DNA of 64,000 bases from Candidatus Oscillochloris fontis (GTDB lineage: Bacteria > Chloroflexota > Chloroflexia > Chloroflexales > Chloroflexaceae), in assembly GCF_004138135.1 (NCBI RefSeq), contig NZ_RYFD01000017.1:1-64000 (forward strand). The letters are read 5' to 3'. The notes beneath the pieces were generated by a model. That model had not been told where the DNA came from. It did not search any database and was given only the letters and a program-made list of their open reading frames with translations. The translations under genes were made by a program, and so were the position numbers. Below are positions 25,012 through 33,370 of this stretch, piece after piece; the stretch's first letter is position 1; each line of letters begins with the position of its first letter.

Positions 25012-27099
25012 ATGTCCAGCGCTGAAAACTTCTCCCTGCCTGCGCTGCTGGGATTGGGTCCAAAAGGCTGTCTGCTCGAATTGGATCAGGTGCGTGATCT
25101 TGCCGTGATGCTCATGCGCAGCCGCCCGCCAGATATGCGGGCGGGCTGCTTCATTGGCGGAAGACTATCGGTTGGGAAGCATACACCTACCGACGCCATC
25201 GTACTAGCGGAAGGTTTCGGGAGTGCGCCATTTCTGGTGATTGCAGGTCAGCAGGGTGCCAGTGCCCTGCTGACCTGGGCTGAATCGGGGCACTACCGCA
25301 CCCAGATCATCACCGACCCGGAGTATGTTGATCGTGCGGCGCTGGTGCTGGCACAGCTCAGTGACCACGAATATTCGATGCGTGATCTGGTCGAAGCCGA
25401 GGTACAGCGAGCCTATGTCGCACGCCTCGCCGCGACATTGATCGGAGAACTCCAACTCACTGAAACGGATCGCCATGCGCTCATGCCGAATGAGAGTCGC
25501 TGGCTCCATTTGGCCGTGGCAATGGCTAATCGCAGTGGGGCAGAGGCACTGCTGAGTATCCAAGAGGTGCGCCAACTCTTTCAGGAGATGGGAATCCAAC
25601 GCGCAATACTGGGGCATCTTGACGGAGATCAGCATCAGTTCATACCGTTAGCGAGCGAAGGAGGGCCGATTCCGGCTCCATGCACGGTTCAAACCCCCGG
25701 TATGATCGCCAATGTCATTCATCGGGGGCGCGTAGGAACCGCGACCTCAGCACCCCACAGTGGGTTGCAGGGGATCGCCAGTTGGATGGGCAACAACGTT
25801 CTGACGGCAGTCCCGTTGCTGCGCAATGAGCGCGTAGGGGGATTGTTGCTGGTTGCCAGCCCGCGCCCGATACCGACACCAGGTCAGGCGCTCCTGAGTG
25901 GGATCGCAAGCCTCATCGCGCTCAATATGAGCGAGATAGCCAGCAGCACAGCCAGCCGCAGCAATGAGAACGGGAGTAAGACGGCACGAACACTGGCAAC
26001 GGCAACCGCCAACCGTTCGACAAGCACCCGTGATGGCAGCCATATTGTCCGTGAACTGGGTTCGTTACTTACCCACCTTGATGACGCGATCATGCTGGTG
26101 GATGGGCGTGGTCAAGTGACCGACTATACCCCGGCGATGGCGGAACTGTTAGGGATTGATCACAACACCAAAGGGCAGCCGCTGATCGCTAGTGGCGCCG
26201 CGTGTCTCTCATCGCTCTTAGCCGAAGCGTTGATGGAGGATGCGGTCGAGGCACAGGAGATCGAACTACCGAATGGGAGACAAGCCAGCGCTTCGGTGAT
26301 TGGCTTTTCGCAAGGGTTATGGGCGTTTGTGTTACGCCCACAGAGCAAAGCGGAGCGACCAGAGCCTGTGGTGGTGGCAGCACCAGCAGCAGCTATCGTT
26401 CCAGAGAGTGAGCGTAACGAGAGCTTTTTGGCAAACTTCTCAAATATTATTCGGGTACCGTTGCGCGAGTTACGCGAATTGATCACGCGAGTACCCGCAG
26501 CCGGTGAACTAAACGAACAACAATCGCGGCTGATTGGCCAAGTGGTACGCCTGAACAGTGAACTGACCATGTTGGTCAACGATCTGCTCTCACTTGGGCA
26601 AATTCGGCTCCAGACCGGCGATAACCGGGTGATGTTGCGGCTCGATTTACTGATTGAGGCTGCGGTAGGCACCCAATATGCCGAGTTTGGACGGCGCGGC
26701 CAAGAGGTTGAGACCGATATTCAAGCCAAGCTCCCCAGAGTGTATGGTTCGGAGGAGGGTCTGGGCCGGGCCATCTCAGCACTGATTGACAATGCGATCA
26801 AATATAGCCCATCAGGTGCTCATATTCGTGTTTCAGCGAAGCAAGAGGGCAAGATGGTTATCGTTCAAATTAAAGACAGCGGCCCCGGTTTGCGGCCCGA
26901 CGAGCTGGCCCAAATCTTTGATCCATTTTACCGGGCTGCAACCACCGAGCATATGGGAGTTTCAGGCCGTGGCCTCGGACTCACGATCGCCAAGGCGGTT
27001 ATTGAGCAACACGATGGAAGCATCTGGGCCGAGGGTGAACCCGAACAGGGCTGTACCTTCACCTTCCAGTTACCAACTATCGAGAGCAGCACGGGCTGA
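25012..27099 (+). CDS. histidine-kinase-like protein with Asn in place of the phospho-acceptor His
   Basis: Multi-domain sensor, 695 residues. N-terminal sensory region (about 1-180, possibly DICT-related), GAF (about 190-305, AVPLLRNERVGGLLLVASP), PAS (about 345-420, LDDAIMLVDGRGQVTDYTPAMAELLG), a HisKA-like dimer helix and a full ATPase domain (ISALIDNAIKYSP, IKDSGPGL, DPFYRA, GRGLGLTIAKA). The H-box reads FLANFSNIIRVPL where kinases read FxxxxSHELRTPL, so Asn replaces the His. It probably cannot autophosphorylate on that residue and may act as an ATP-binding scaffold or modulate another kinase. 21 bases after the cobalamin sensor; GGAG ribosome site. Confidence 0.88.
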   Translation: MSSAENFSLPALLGLGPKGCLLELDQVRDLAVMLMRSRPPDMRAGCFIGGRLSVGKHTPTDAIVLAEGFGSAPFLVIAGQQGASALLTWAESGHYRTQIITDPEYVDRAALVLAQLSDHEYSMRDLVEAEVQRAYVARLAATLIGELQLTETDRHALMPNESRWLHLAVAMANRSGAEALLSIQEVRQLFQEMGIQRAILGHLDGDQHQFIPLASEGGPIPAPCTVQTPGMIANVIHRGRVGTATSAPHSGLQGIASWMGNNVLTAVPLLRNERVGGLLLVASPRPIPTPGQALLSGIASLIALNMSEIASSTASRSNENGSKTARTLATATANRSTSTRDGSHIVRELGSLLTHLDDAIMLVDGRGQVTDYTPAMAELLGIDHNTKGQPLIASGAACLSSLLAEALMEDAVEAQEIELPNGRQASASVIGFSQGLWAFVLRPQSKAERPEPVVVAAPAAAIVPESERNESFLANFSNIIRVPLRELRELITRVPAAGELNEQQSRLIGQVVRLNSELTMLVNDLLSLGQIRLQTGDNRVMLRLDLLIEAAVGTQYAEFGRRGQEVETDIQAKLPRVYGSEEGLGRAISALIDNAIKYSPSGAHIRVSAKQEGKMVIVQIKDSGPGLRPDELAQIFDPFYRAATTEHMGVSGRGLGLTIAKAVIEQHDGSIWAEGEPEQGCTFTFQLPTIESSTG

Positions 27100-27119
27100 G
27101 CGCCGTAAGGTTGAGCGTT

Positions 27120-28010
27120 ATGCGCTACAGCATTCTGATGTTTGAAACCGATACTGCCCATAGCAGCGCCTGGTCTGAGGCGCTGCTGCGTATTGCCAGC
27201 CAACAGGGAGTCACGATCACGGTGACCGTGGCGCGGACGGTACCTGTGGCCCAGTTCCATGCTGGGCGACGCCAGTTCCATTTACTGGTTGCCCCGCTCT
27301 CAGATGAATCACTCAACTTGGTGACACGGTTGCGCACGCGGAGTACGCATCTGCGGGCGCTCTTCTTCCACCCAGCCGAGACCCCGGAGCAATTGCTTCA
27401 GGATGTCCGGTGGCGCGGCTACACCCTGGCGGTCGTCCCAGAGAGTTCTGATGCGTTCGTGTTCGCAGTCAGCAAGGCACTCGGCTTGCACTTGATTGAT
27501 GACCCTGAGCACCAGGGCCGACCCGCCGCCACGATAAGCGATGTCCAGGTCTTGTTGGATGTCTTGCGCTGGCAGACCAAAGCCCAGTTGGTGCTGTATA
27601 CCGACTATATCGGCAACCTGATCACCCAACGCGGCGACCCGTCGAAGTTGGAGTTAGATGCGGTATCGTCGTTGATCGCAGGCAGTTTTGGAAATTCATT
27701 TGAACTCGGACGGGCGCTGCATGATCCGAATACACGCCATCTGAGTGTGCTTGAGGGTGAGCATTTTGATCTCTATGCCACCAATGCCGGAAATTATCGC
27801 CTACTGGCACTCATCTTTGACAAAGAGTTTGTCAGCCCAAAACTTGGCTATGTTTGGTTACAATTGAAGCGCAGTGCTGATCAGCTTAGTCATATGCGCA
27901 TCGTTGAAGGTAATGTCGGTGACGTGATCGCGGCTGAATTGACGGAGTCACTCAACAATGAGTTTGATCGCATATTCGGTAGTGATCTCATTGACACTCG
28001 TAAGTCCTAA
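27120..28010 (+). CDS. roadblock/LC7-like protein with receiver-like N-terminus
   Basis: 296 residues. The N-terminal 120 resemble a degenerate receiver-type alpha/beta fold (YSILMFETD start, HLLVAPLSDE, LRALFFHPAETPEQLL, TLAVVPESSDAFV) but lack the usual acidic triad. The C-terminal half (about 155-270) looks like a roadblock/LC7 domain: LVLYTDYIGNLITQRGDPSKLELDAVSSLIAGSFGNSFELGRALH, then FDLYATNAGNYRLLALIFD. Roadblock proteins (MglB type) bind and regulate MglA GTPases, and one is encoded two genes downstream. Start ATG chosen; an in-frame TTG is 9 bases earlier. Confidence 0.75.
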   Translation: MRYSILMFETDTAHSSAWSEALLRIASQQGVTITVTVARTVPVAQFHAGRRQFHLLVAPLSDESLNLVTRLRTRSTHLRALFFHPAETPEQLLQDVRWRGYTLAVVPESSDAFVFAVSKALGLHLIDDPEHQGRPAATISDVQVLLDVLRWQTKAQLVLYTDYIGNLITQRGDPSKLELDAVSSLIAGSFGNSFELGRALHDPNTRHLSVLEGEHFDLYATNAGNYRLLALIFDKEFVSPKLGYVWLQLKRSADQLSHMRIVEGNVGDVIAAELTESLNNEFDRIFGSDLIDTRKS

Positions 28011-28034
28011 CGAGAGTCTCTCTAGGAGGACGTA

Positions 28035-28514
28035 ATGGCACGTTCGCAGCTTGTTCTCTCCGCCGCACAACTCCAGGAGCTACGTCAGCTCTTGGCGCAA
28101 TTTGGACAGCAGGCTGATGTGCGCTTCGCCTTCCTGGGCGATCTGAGCGGTCTGGATATTGTGAGTTGGGATGCCGAGAATGAGACCGATGTGGGGAGTG
28201 TCGCAGCACTCGCCGCCGGTGATATGATGGCAACCCTAGAGGTAGGACGTTTGCTGGGAGGCAAGCGGGCCTGCAACCTGATCGTACAGGAGCATGAAGA
28301 CCAGACTATTCTGATCTCGCGGGTTGGTGAGGCCCTCATTCTACTTGTCTCGACCTCGCGGGATGTACCGCTAGGCTGGTCGCGCTTAGCGATTAAACGG
28401 GCCAATGATCGCATCCTCGCAATCGTGGGGAGTGCGGCAATGGTACCACCTCCCGACGCGATCTCCGAAGATTTCGAGCGCTCGTTTGCCGCGCAGCTCG
28501 ACAACATCTGGTAA
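28035..28514 (+). CDS. roadblock/LC7 domain protein (MglB-like)
   Basis: 159 residues with a single roadblock/LC7 domain: ADVRFAFLGDLSGLDIVSWDAENETDVGSVAALAAGDMMATLEVGRLLG, LIVQEHEDQTILISRVGEALILLVSTS. In Myxococcus MglB, a protein of this fold, is the activating partner of MglA in polarity control. The gene immediately precedes an MglA-type GTPase with 15 bases between, the usual arrangement for a cognate pair. Strong AGGAGG ribosome site. Confidence 0.9.
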   Translation: MARSQLVLSAAQLQELRQLLAQFGQQADVRFAFLGDLSGLDIVSWDAENETDVGSVAALAAGDMMATLEVGRLLGGKRACNLIVQEHEDQTILISRVGEALILLVSTSRDVPLGWSRLAIKRANDRILAIVGSAAMVPPPDAISEDFERSFAAQLDNIW

Positions 28515-28529
28515 AACTGCGAGGCTGCC

Positions 28530-29114
28530 ATGTTTATCAACTGGGCTATTGGCGAACTCAATCTCAAGATCGTCTACTACGGTGCCGCGTTGAGTGGCAA
28601 GACGACCAATCTTCAGTATATTCACGCACGAACCCCAGCCAATTTGCGGGGGCGGCTGATCTCACTCAAGACTCAACAGGAGCGCACGCTGCTCTTCGAT
28701 TTTCTTCAACTTGAGATGGGGAAGGTGAATAACCTCAAACCCAAATTTAAGCTCTACACCGTACCGGGTCAGGTCTATTATGCAGCCAGTCGTCGGCTGA
28801 TTCTGCAAGGGACTGATGGGATCGTCTTTGTGGTTGACTCGCAGGCCGGGCGCTTGGCCGAAAACCAGGAGTCTTGGTTCACCATGGAGCAGCACCTGAT
28901 TGAACTGGGGTACGATATTAACACCTTCCCGATCATTGTGCAGCTCAACAAGCGCGACATGCCGCATGTGATGTCGGCAGCGGAGTTGCGACGCCAACTT
29001 GACGTGCTGAATCGGCCTTGTTTTGAGGCATCGGCACTGCGGGGGAGTGGGGTATTCGATACGCTCAAAGCAGCCATGAACGCGGTGGTAGCCCAGGTAC
29101 GACGCACGATCTAG
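28530..29114 (+). CDS. MglA-type Ras-like small GTPase
   Basis: 194 residues. P-loop GAALSGKT (18-25), switch II TVPGQVYY (78-84; Ras family DxxGQ is altered to PGQ as in MglA proteins), VVDSQ, the guanine-specificity motif NKRD (140-143) and EASAL. MglA switches between GTP- and GDP-bound states to set cell polarity, gliding or pilus placement. With the roadblock partners upstream it forms the probable output of the sensor operon. Chloroflexales filaments glide, so motility control is a reasonable inference, not shown by the sequence. Confidence 0.93.
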   Translation: MFINWAIGELNLKIVYYGAALSGKTTNLQYIHARTPANLRGRLISLKTQQERTLLFDFLQLEMGKVNNLKPKFKLYTVPGQVYYAASRRLILQGTDGIVFVVDSQAGRLAENQESWFTMEQHLIELGYDINTFPIIVQLNKRDMPHVMSAAELRRQLDVLNRPCFEASALRGSGVFDTLKAAMNAVVAQVRRTI

Positions 29115-29184
29115 ATCCGATGGGTTATCTATACGATAGTCTTGGGGCCACATGCCCCTAGAGAGATACCGGGAGAGGTGCCCT

Positions 29185-30441
29185 ATGCAACAGGCGACCC
29201 CGATCATCGAGAGCCTTCAAGCCTCTAGTTACGACCAGAATGTGCGGATTGGTGAGTTGACCTTCTTTACAACTGAGAAGGTTGACCCAGTAAGCTACGC
29301 CGCCCTACTGCGTGGTCTGACGGTTGTCTACGATAGCTTCGAGTATGCGATTGCCCAATCGGGCGATCCGGTGGTACAAGCGCTGTGGGCAGCCGATCTG
29401 CGCAAGCAGGCGATGATCCGCCATGACATGTCGTTTGTGGCCATGCATGCGCGTGAGATTCCGGCACTTGAGTTGAGTGCGGAGGTACTGGCCGAGCATA
29501 TTCGGATGCGTTCGCTCCAGATGCCGCGCTCGCTGCTCGGAACCGCCTATGCGCTGGCCACATGGTACATGGGTGGCGACGCCTTTGCGACAAAGGTGGG
29601 TTGGTCGGTGCAACTACGCGAAGGCGCTGGGCTGAGTTTTTTCAACAGTTTTAATGCGTGGGGGCAGACCCGTTGGCCACAGTTCGCCGCTCAGATGGAT
29701 GCGCTCCAGTTTACGCCTGAGGTACGTCAGCAGGTGCTTGAAGCGGCCTACGAGACGCTCGATGGCATTGAGCAGATGATCGGCCAGATCTACCCGATCA
29801 ATGACAACCCGATCAGTGAGTTGGTCATGCTGATCAATCCGTTGGGCGGGAATCACCCAATCACCAACGATATGGAAGAGATCAAGGCGGTCTTCCGCTC
29901 GCATCGGCGGATTGATAAGCTCTTCCCATTTATGGAGTTGCGTTACGGACTCAAGGGGCGGCGTTTCTCGTGGAGTGATGGCTGCTGGATTGCGTCGTTG
30001 CTTGATGAGGGGCAGGAGAGTATCAACCAACAGGTACGCTGGCTGACGCGGCTGATGGCACGGCGTGGGATGCCACAGTGGTTCATGGAATGCCACTTGA
30101 TCCTTATGACCGAAGATCTGACCCAGGCCCGGCCATACAATCAGGAGCGCTACCTGAAACTCTCCGAGACAGCGCGGGTCTTAGCCGAAGAGCGGCGGGC
30201 GAGTATTAACGATGCCAATCTGGTTGCGCTCGATAATGCCTTCTATGCCCGTGTGGGCCAGGAGTGGCGCACCGTCATGCCCAACTGTGGTGGGCTGATC
30301 GCTTCAGCCGTCGCCGATGACCGGAACGGTGTCCCACATGCGCTTGAGGCATTTATGAGTTGGATGACTGACTCCACACGTTTCCCTGAGGTCTGGATCA
30401 ATGCCGCCCACGAGACGATTGAGATGGCGCGACGGCTGTAG
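29185..30441 (+). CDS. heme-oxygenase-like helical protein (tentative)
   Basis: 418 residues, all-helical by eye. The N-terminal half resembles the heme oxygenase/TENA fold: TTEKVDPVSYAALLRGLTVVYDSFEYAI, then LLGTAYALATWYMGGDAF and REGAGLSFFNSFNAWG, recalling the LGxLYVLEGSxLGG and GxGxxFF segments of bacterial heme oxygenases. The proximal His normally near the N-terminus is not in the expected place, so heme cleavage is uncertain. The C-terminal 200 residues are unfamiliar. If active it would supply biliverdin, the chromophore of phytochromes; if not, it may be a helper of the GTPase module. The ATG has GAGAGG upstream and follows MglA by 70 bases. Confidence 0.45.
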   Translation: MQQATPIIESLQASSYDQNVRIGELTFFTTEKVDPVSYAALLRGLTVVYDSFEYAIAQSGDPVVQALWAADLRKQAMIRHDMSFVAMHAREIPALELSAEVLAEHIRMRSLQMPRSLLGTAYALATWYMGGDAFATKVGWSVQLREGAGLSFFNSFNAWGQTRWPQFAAQMDALQFTPEVRQQVLEAAYETLDGIEQMIGQIYPINDNPISELVMLINPLGGNHPITNDMEEIKAVFRSHRRIDKLFPFMELRYGLKGRRFSWSDGCWIASLLDEGQESINQQVRWLTRLMARRGMPQWFMECHLILMTEDLTQARPYNQERYLKLSETARVLAEERRASINDANLVALDNAFYARVGQEWRTVMPNCGGLIASAVADDRNGVPHALEAFMSWMTDSTRFPEVWINAAHETIEMARRL

Positions 30442-30480
30442 AAGCGAGAGCACGTATTAGGGAGCAGGGGCAGGGCACTC

Positions 30481-30551
30481 AATCTGGATCTGCGCAGATC
30501 ATCGTGTCACCTGCACACCCTACTACGTAGACACATAACGAGATCCAGATT
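30481..30551. promoter_or_regulatory. structured leader before the DUF4388 gene
   Basis: AATCTGGATCT (30481-30491) and AGATCCAGATT (30541-30551) are exact complements enclosing two further self-complementary stretches: GATCTGCGCAGATC (30487-30500) and GTGTC...GACAC with CTACGTAG inside. It may be an mRNA leader structure or an operator, ending 33 bases before the start codon. Confidence 0.45.
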
Positions 30552-30584
30552 GCCAGACCCATGTAGCAGTAGAAGGGGAGCAGG

Positions 30585-31232
30585 ATGTTTCTCCAAGGCA
30601 GCTTTGCACTTATCAGCCCAGCCGCGCTGATCCAGACGCTTTGTCAGGAGCAGCGGACGGTGACCATTACGGCGAGCCGTGGCAATGGTACCGCCCGGAT
30701 CTGGATCATTGAAGGTCTGGTGGTGGGTGCCCGCTGTAACGAGCATACCGACGAGGAGGCGATCTTCCGGGTGGCCCAATGGGCCGACGGCATGTTCACC
30801 GTCTCTGGGGGCGCCGAGGAGGCACCAATGACGATGGAGGCCGAAGCCGAGACTCTCTTGCTCGAAGCAGCACGCCGCCGCGACGAGGGGGAGTTGGCAC
30901 CGCCGCCGCATGCTCCCGCTGATCTGCGGCTCGACCAGATTCTCGCCGATTGTCCAGCACTCTCCGGGGGGGCGCTGGTACGTTCGGATGGGGCTTCGAT
31001 TATGTCGGGGATGCCGGTCTCGGCACCGTTAGTTGCGACAAGCCTCGCGGTGATTGGGGTCGCGTTGGGGAATACGTCGGGGATGGCAGCCTATATCGGG
31101 CCGGGTCAACGGTTGTTGCTCACCCGGAGTGCAGCGGGCCACATCCTGTTGGCGGCGGTGCGCCCCGGCGAGGGGCTGGGCGAGGCGGGTGCGCAGCTTG
31201 AGCGGATTATTGGGACAGCGTTGCCGGTATAG
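30585..31232 (+). CDS. DUF4388 (PATAN-type) protein with C-terminal roadblock-like domain
   Basis: 215 residues. The N-terminal 95 match DUF4388: FLQGSFALISPAALIQTLCQEQRTVTIT, GTARIWIIEGLVVGARC, GEEAIFRVAQW-like and ADGMFTVSGG. The C-terminal part (about 115-215: GALVRSDGASIMSGMP, AYIGPGQRLLLTRSAAGHILLAAVRPG) resembles a roadblock/LC7 domain. DUF4388 is known from MglA-linked and two-component systems in gliding and cyanobacterial species (PATAN). It is the last gene of the sensor module, 143 bases after the previous one, so possibly with its own promoter. Strong AAGGGGAG ribosome site. Confidence 0.8.
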   Translation: MFLQGSFALISPAALIQTLCQEQRTVTITASRGNGTARIWIIEGLVVGARCNEHTDEEAIFRVAQWADGMFTVSGGAEEAPMTMEAEAETLLLEAARRRDEGELAPPPHAPADLRLDQILADCPALSGGALVRSDGASIMSGMPVSAPLVATSLAVIGVALGNTSGMAAYIGPGQRLLLTRSAAGHILLAAVRPGEGLGEAGAQLERIIGTALPV

Positions 31233-31260
31233 GGGCGCAGTGCGCCCTTCCTCTTTGCTC

Positions 31261-31338
31261 TAGCGCAACGATCTCTCCTTTTGATCGCGCTATCCTGAAT
31301 TCAGAGTAGACCATATTCTGAAGGGGAGTAGCGCGATC
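31261..31338 (+). promoter_or_regulatory. hcp leader with nested inverted repeats around the ribosome site
   Basis: GATCGCGCTA (31283-31292) is an exact inverse of TAGCGCGATC (31329-31338), which ends at the base before the hcp ATG. Inside are TTCAGA/TCTGAA (31300-31305, 31317-31322) and the ribosome site AAGGGGAG. A third, imperfect copy TAGCGCAACGATC is at 31261. It may be an operator or an mRNA stem that holds the ribosome site in a loop. Confidence 0.5.
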
Positions 31339-33009
31339 ATGTTTTGTTACCAGTGCCAAGAGACGACGAAGAATACCGGATGCCTCGTGCGCGGAACCTG
31401 CGGGAAGGATGAGCGAGTCGCTCATCTGCAAGATTACCTGCTCTATGCCCTCAAGGGGCTTGCCGCCGTTGCGGTGCACGGCCAAGCGAGTGGTGTTACC
31501 GATCCCGCAACCGACCTCTTTATGGCCCAGGCGCTCTTCGCCACGCTCACCAATGTCAATTTTGATGCTGAGCGCATCTACCAACTGACCAGAGAGACTT
31601 TTGTCCGCCGCGAGGCGCTGCGTAGCTGGGTTCATACCGCTCGCCACGCCGCTGGCCTTGAGTGTAAGAATCCGCTGCCCGCCGCCGCCGCCCAGCCCGC
31701 CGATGGCGACATCGAAGCCTATGTGGCGCTCGGTGCGCAAGTCTCCTCCACGCTCAATCAGCACTCCGACCCCGATATTCAGTCTATGCGCGAGCTGCTC
31801 ACCTATGGGCTGAAGGGCTTGGCCGCCTACTGCGATCATGCCTATGTGCTCGATCATGGCGATCCTAACCTGCTCGCCTTCGTACACCAGGGTTTGGCCG
31901 CTACGCTCAATGATGATTTGGGGTTGAATGATCTCATTCAGCTCTCCATGCGCTGTGGTGAATTGGGCGTGCAAGCGATGGCGCTGCTCGATGCGGCCAA
32001 CACCGGGCGTTTTGGCGACCCCGAACCAACCAGTGTGAACCTCGGAGTGCGTGCGGGTGCGCCGGGCATCCTCGTCAGTGGCCACGATCTGCTCGACCTC
32101 CACGATCTGCTGCGCCAGACCGAGGGCAGCGGCGTGCTGGTCTATACCCACGGTGAGATGTTGCCGGCCCACGCCTACCCGGTACTCAAGGCGTTCCCAC
32201 ACTTGGCTGGAAACTATGGCGGTGCTTGGTGGGATCAGCAGCGCGATTTCGCCGCCTTCAATGGGCCAATTCTGATGACCACCAACTGTATCCAGACACC
32301 CCGCGACAGCTATCGTGAGCGCATCTTCACCACCGGGATGGTCGGTTTTAGTGGTCTCGCGCACATTGCGGAGCGTGCGCCGGGTGGCCAGAAGGACTTC
32401 AGCCCGCTAATCGAGATGGCGCTCGAATCGCAGCCCCCGTTGGAGTTGGAGACCGGCAGCATTATGGTCGGTTTTGCGCGCAAGGCGGTGCTCGACAACG
32501 CAGGCGCGGTACTGGAAGCGGTGCAGAGCGGGGCGATCAAGCGCTTCGTGGTGATGGCCGGGTGTGACGGGCGGCAGAAGGAGCGCGAGTACTACACCGA
32601 AGTTGCCGAGCAGTTGCCCAACGATACGATTATTCTGACCGCTGGCTGTGCTAAGTATCGCTACAACAAGCTCAACCTCGGCAGCATCGGGGGCTTCCCG
32701 CGTGTTCTCGACGCTGGCCAGTGCAACGACTCCTACTCACTCGTGGTGGTCGCCCAGGCGTTGGCTAACGCGGTGGGTGCCAAGCACATCAACGAACTGC
32801 CGATCTCGTATGACATCGCCTGGTACGAGCAGAAGGCCGTGCTCGTGCTGCTCTCACTGCTGCACCTCGGTGTGAAGGGCATTCGGCTCGGCCCAACCCT
32901 ACCCGCATTTCTCTCGCCGAACGTCGCGGCGTTCCTGGTCGAGAACTTCGCGATCAAGGGCATCGGCAGCGCGGAAGAGGATGTCGCCGCGATGATGGCG
33001 GGGGCGTAG
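31339..33009 (+). CDS. hcp: hydroxylamine reductase (hybrid cluster protein)
   Basis: Hybrid-cluster protein of anaerobic metabolism, reducing hydroxylamine in vitro and nitric oxide in vivo in E. coli. The N-terminal cysteines C3, C6, C15 and C21 (Cx2Cx8Cx5C) fit the class found in strict anaerobes, not the E. coli spacing. Hybrid-cluster ligands are visible around VMAGCDGR, LTAGCAKYRYN and LDAGQCND. 556 residues is full length. A Crp/Fnr regulator lies 1.7 kb downstream, which often controls hcp in other bacteria; here the link is inferred. Repeats follow the stop. Confidence 0.96.
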   Translation: MFCYQCQETTKNTGCLVRGTCGKDERVAHLQDYLLYALKGLAAVAVHGQASGVTDPATDLFMAQALFATLTNVNFDAERIYQLTRETFVRREALRSWVHTARHAAGLECKNPLPAAAAQPADGDIEAYVALGAQVSSTLNQHSDPDIQSMRELLTYGLKGLAAYCDHAYVLDHGDPNLLAFVHQGLAATLNDDLGLNDLIQLSMRCGELGVQAMALLDAANTGRFGDPEPTSVNLGVRAGAPGILVSGHDLLDLHDLLRQTEGSGVLVYTHGEMLPAHAYPVLKAFPHLAGNYGGAWWDQQRDFAAFNGPILMTTNCIQTPRDSYRERIFTTGMVGFSGLAHIAERAPGGQKDFSPLIEMALESQPPLELETGSIMVGFARKAVLDNAGAVLEAVQSGAIKRFVVMAGCDGRQKEREYYTEVAEQLPNDTIILTAGCAKYRYNKLNLGSIGGFPRVLDAGQCNDSYSLVVVAQALANAVGAKHINELPISYDIAWYEQKAVLVLLSLLHLGVKGIRLGPTLPAFLSPNVAAFLVENFAIKGIGSAEEDVAAMMAGA

Positions 33010-33325
33010 CGGGTTGTTTATCCGCAGATTGCGCAGATTATTTTTTGTTTTATCCTAAGAAATCTGCGTCATCTGCGTCATCTGCGGACACTCTACCGGG
33101 GTGTAGCGGGTTGTTTATCCGCAGATTGCGCAGATTGCGCAGATTATTTTTTGTTTTATCCTAAGAAATCTGCGTCATCTGCGTCATCTGCGGACACTCT
33201 ACCGGGGTGTAGCGGGTTGTTTATCCGCAGATTGCGCAGATTGCGCAGATTATTTTTTTGTTTTATCCTAAGAAATCTGCGTCATCTGCGTCATCTGCGT
33301 CATCTGTGGACATATCATCGGGTAA
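33010..33325. repeat. three tandem copies of a ~105-bp hairpin repeat
   Basis: Each copy runs GTAGCGGGTTGTTTATCCG, CAGATTGCGCAGATTA, TTTTTTGTTTTATCCTAAG, AAATCTGCGTCATCTGCG and GACACTCTACCGGG. Within a copy CCGCAGATT...GCGCAGATT pairs with AATCTGCGTCATCTGCGG, so each can fold as a hairpin. Copies start near 33005, 33103 and 33209; they differ in the number of GCGCAGATT and CTGCGTCAT units. They may terminate hcp. Same words as the array at 1-160. Confidence 0.9.
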
Positions 33326-33370
33326 AATCCTTAGTAGCGGCGTAGCGACCCCAACAAAGGATCACCCACA

